Source: DATBLE01 sp046732255
GTDB lineage: Bacteria > Actinomycetota > Thermoleophilia > Gaiellales > Gaiellaceae
Length of the DNA: 15,424 nt
Direction of reading: 5' to 3'
Assembly (NCBI GenBank): GCA_046732255.1
Contig: JBKPMR010000090.1
Span: 1 to 15,424 of the forward strand
Part shown: positions 13,779-15,424 of the stretch, in pieces
How the letters are laid out: every line of letters begins with the position of its first letter
How positions within the stretch are numbered: the first letter of the stretch is position 1
Notes under the pieces: generated by a model
The model's input: only the letters and a program-made list of their open reading frames with translations
Database searches by the model: none
Told to the model about the DNA's origin: nothing
Program-made: the position numbers and the translations under genes

Positions 13779-13850
13779 TCCGGCCGGGGGTTGGTGGCGT
13801 TCTCCATCGACCGCGAGCATACGTCCCGTTCTCTGTATTACGTTCTGTGG

Positions 13851-13856
13851 TACGAT
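13851..13856 (+). promoter_or_regulatory. -10 element (TACGAT) for a leaderless antitoxin-toxin transcript
   Basis: TACGAT is followed by exactly six bases and then the GTG at 13863, so transcription would begin at the start codon. No Shine-Dalgarno sequence is present. The spacing equals that at 1457-1469. The 84-bp gap 13779-13862 also has to hold the promoter of the leftward glycosyltransferase gene; TATGCT or TAATAC on the minus strand are candidates. Confidence 0.55.
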
Positions 13857-13862
13857 GCGGGC

Positions 13863-14114
13863 GTGGCGCGGACTGTACAAGCTCGACTCGACGAGCGTTC
13901 CGAGCAAGATCTTGCCGTCTTGCGGAACGAGGGCCATAGCGATTCCGAAGCTGTCCGGCTTGCGCTCCACGAGTCTGCGGAGACCCGGAGGCGGAAGAGC
14001 CGGCTGCGGCTCGAAGCCGAGACCGCGGCAGCCGATCCTGTAGACCGTGCCGAGACGCGGCGCGTCCGCGAAGAGATGGACGCGATCGCGGCAGCCTGGA
14101 ACGACGGCGAGTAG
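13863..14114 (+). CDS. RHH-type antitoxin of a MazEF-like module
   Basis: An 83-residue protein. The N-terminus (VARTVQARLDERSEQDLAVL, then SDSEAVRLALHESAE) reads as a CopG/Arc-like ribbon-helix-helix: a short strand ARTVQARL and two helices. The rest is a charged helical tail (RRVREEMDAIAAAWND) that would bind the toxin. I chose the GTG at 13863 since it begins the strand and sits where a leaderless promoter predicts; a longer frame from 13791 would overlap the divergent promoter region. The stop is 3 bp before the toxin GTG. It is divergent from the second glycosyltransferase gene. Confidence 0.8.
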   Translation: MARTVQARLDERSEQDLAVLRNEGHSDSEAVRLALHESAETRRRKSRLRLEAETAAADPVDRAETRRVREEMDAIAAAWNDGE

Positions 14115-14117
14115 CAC

Positions 14118-14435
14118 GTGGTCCGCGGTGAAGTCTTCCGCCTGCGCGTGCCTCGCGGCACGCGCGGCTCGGAGCAGCGCGGCGCGCCCTACGCCGTCGT
14201 CGTCCAGGCCGACGAGCTGCTCGCGCTCTCGACCGTGCTCGTCTCGCCGACGTCGACCGCGGCACCGCCCCGGTCGTTTCGACCGACGATCGACCTCAGG
14301 GGATCGACGACGCGCGTGCTTGTCGAGCAAACGACCGCGGTCAGTCCGGAGAGACTCGGCAAGTCCGTCGGCCGTCTCAGCGCAAGCGAGCTGCGCGACC
14401 TGGACGCGGCGTTCGCGGTCGTGTTCGGACTCTGA
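14118..14435 (+). CDS. MazF/PemK-family mRNA interferase toxin
   Basis: A 105-residue protein. It starts VRGEVFRLRVPRGTRGSEQR, the RG(D/E)(I/V) strand followed by the loop of MazF toxins, and continues with the family strand APYAVVVQADELL and STVLVSPTS. RVLVEQTTAVSPERLGKSVG matches the conserved later strand and helix, ending LRDLDAAFAVVFGL. MazF toxins are sequence-specific endoribonucleases neutralised by the upstream antitoxin. GTG start, 3 bp after the antitoxin stop, no clear Shine-Dalgarno sequence, so coupled translation is likely. It converges on the third glycosyltransferase gene with 21 bp between stops. Confidence 0.85.
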   Translation: MVRGEVFRLRVPRGTRGSEQRGAPYAVVVQADELLALSTVLVSPTSTAAPPRSFRPTIDLRGSTTRVLVEQTTAVSPERLGKSVGRLSASELRDLDAAFAVVFGL

Positions 14436-14456
14436 TCAAACGTCGAGTCGAGCGGC

Positions 14457-15424
14457 TTAGCCCAGGCTTTCCAGAAGCTCGGTCAAGACGATCCGCGCAT
14501 CGAGCTCCACTTCGGCCAGACGGCGGGCGGCCCGGGCTTGCCCGGAGGTGTCGGCGAGGATGCGCTCGGCCCCCTCGACCGCCTCCTCCAGCGTCGAGTA
14601 GGCGATCAGCCCTTCGCCCAACGGGTAGTGGTCGGCGAGGCCGGTGTCCTGGACCAGCGCTGGCTTGCCGCTCGCGAGGTAGCAGGCGGTGCGGTCGCCG
14701 AGCCAGCCGGTGCAGAGGTCGACGTAGATTCCCTTCGCGACCGTGAACTCGGCCAGCGAGGCCTGGACGAAGCGCAGGTAGGCCGCCGGATCGGGAGCGA
14801 CGTCGCCCGGCTCGACGAGGCGCCAGCCGTTGGACTCGAGCGCCTCCCGGTCGGCGGCATCGGCGGGGTCGATCTCGAGCGCGACCCGAAAATCGGCGTC
14901 CACGCGCGCCGGCAGCGCGACGAGCTTCCGGAACTCGTGTGCACGCAATCCAAGCCTCCGCTCCTCGTAGTCGATCGCGTCGTACGGCCCACGCCAGCTG
15001 CCGACGCTGGTGAAGTCGTCGCCTCCCTCGGCAACGGGGCAGCGGGTGAGCACGACCGGATGCGGGGTCGTCAGCCAGCGCAGCCCGCCGGTCGGAACGC
15101 CGCAGCCGTCGCGGCCAACGTTCCGCCCGACGGTGACGAAGTCGTCGTGGCCGGCGAAGACGTCGGCGAGGCCGAGCTCCCGCCACACCTGCCCGAAGCC
15201 GGGATCGATGTCGAGGAAAACGCGCCGCCGGGCGGCGGCCAGCAGCTCGGGGTCACGCACGAACCCCATCACGTTCAGCAGGAAGCGCGCCGCGCGCGTT
15301 CGTTCGAGTAGCCCTTCGCGCGAAAGGCCATCGAGCGCACGGCCGTCCTCACCGAGCACGCCGTAGGCGATCGCGTCCGCCTCGAGCAGGCCGCGCAGGT
15401 AACGGAGCGCGTCCTCCTCTTGCT
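14457..15424 (-). CDS. Glycosyltransferase-like protein, third paralog (N-terminus outside the window)
   Basis: About 321 residues are visible; the frame is open to the right edge, reading QEEDALRYLRGLLEADAIAY before an internal GTG, so the true start is beyond the window. It matches the other two paralogs: FLDIDPGFGQVWRELG, VLTRCPVAEGGDDFTSVGSW and the donor-side block YVDLCTGWLGDRTACYLASG, then KPALVQDTG. Compared by eye, it is closer to the second paralog than to the kinase-fused one (shared GKPALVQDTG and D.ADAADR.AL). No kinase domain follows; the stop TAA is at 14457-14459. It is probably the upstream gene of the same minus-strand cluster, interrupted by the MazEF-like pair. Confidence 0.8.
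   Translation of the reverse strand, partial: QEEDALRYLRGLLEADAIAYGVLGEDGRALDGLSREGLLERTRAARFLLNVMGFVRDPELLAAARRRVFLDIDPGFGQVWRELGLADVFAGHDDFVTVGRNVGRDGCGVPTGGLRWLTTPHPVVLTRCPVAEGGDDFTSVGSWRGPYDAIDYEERRLGLRAHEFRKLVALPARVDADFRVALEIDPADAADREALESNGWRLVEPGDVAPDPAAYLRFVQASLAEFTVAKGIYVDLCTGWLGDRTACYLASGKPALVQDTGLADHYPLGEGLIAYSTLEEAVEGAERILADTSGQARAARRLAEVELDARIVLTELLESLG

Noticed and set aside
13779..14330. Upstream extension of the second glycosyltransferase frame (to 530 residues)
   Set aside because: The added part is antisense to the MazEF-like genes, and the paralogs start at the position equivalent to 13778.

Overview
The window is very GC-rich, densely packed bacterial DNA. Several things suggest an actinobacterium, perhaps of the Thermoleophilia (Gaiellales/Solirubrobacterales) type: an HTH-only LuxR regulator beside a DivIVA-like coiled-coil protein, a PEP-utilising 'mobile-domain' protein, MazEF- and VapBC-type modules, promoters placed for leaderless mRNA, and many short intergenic palindromes. 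The lineage is an inference from gene content and style; there is no rRNA or marker gene to settle it. I saw no tRNA, rRNA, CRISPR array, IS transposase or phage gene.

Left part (1-4906). A partial alpha/beta hydrolase and a zinc-free quinone-oxidoreductase-like MDR run leftwards, separated by a REPIN-like inverted pair of palindromes. A 26-bp gap with a self-complementary -10 (TGTATACA) separates the MDR gene from a rightward two-gene operon. The first gene is a protein ending in a PEP-utilising phosphohistidine domain. The second is a DRE-TIM carboxyltransferase (PycB/OadA type) that begins with a BCCP-like N-terminal tail but has no biotinyl domain. Neither an ATP-grasp partner nor a biotin carboxylase is in the window, so the substrate is unknown.

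Middle part (4907-9310). This holds a dispersed structured element, a HAD-IIA phosphatase, and two copies of a two-hairpin repeat unit. Next come a small dimeric alpha/beta-barrel protein and, divergent from it, a three-part redox protein (cNMP-binding, glutaredoxin-like and thioredoxin-reductase-like domains) that lacks the redox CxxC. A LuxR-type HTH protein and a DivIVA-like coiled-coil protein follow.

Right part (9185-15424). A ChbG/YdjC-type deacetylase is followed by a second copy of the dispersed element and then three paralogous glycosyltransferase-like genes, all on the minus strand. The one nearest the deacetylase is fused to an APH-type kinase. Two toxin-antitoxin modules lie between the paralogs: a VapBC pair whose toxin gene overlaps the glycosyltransferase-kinase by four bases, and a MazEF-like pair on the opposite strand. 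Glycosyltransferases, a sugar deacetylase and a small-molecule kinase together suggest assembly and tailoring of an amino-sugar glycoconjugate. This is a hypothesis, and the cluster continues past the right edge.
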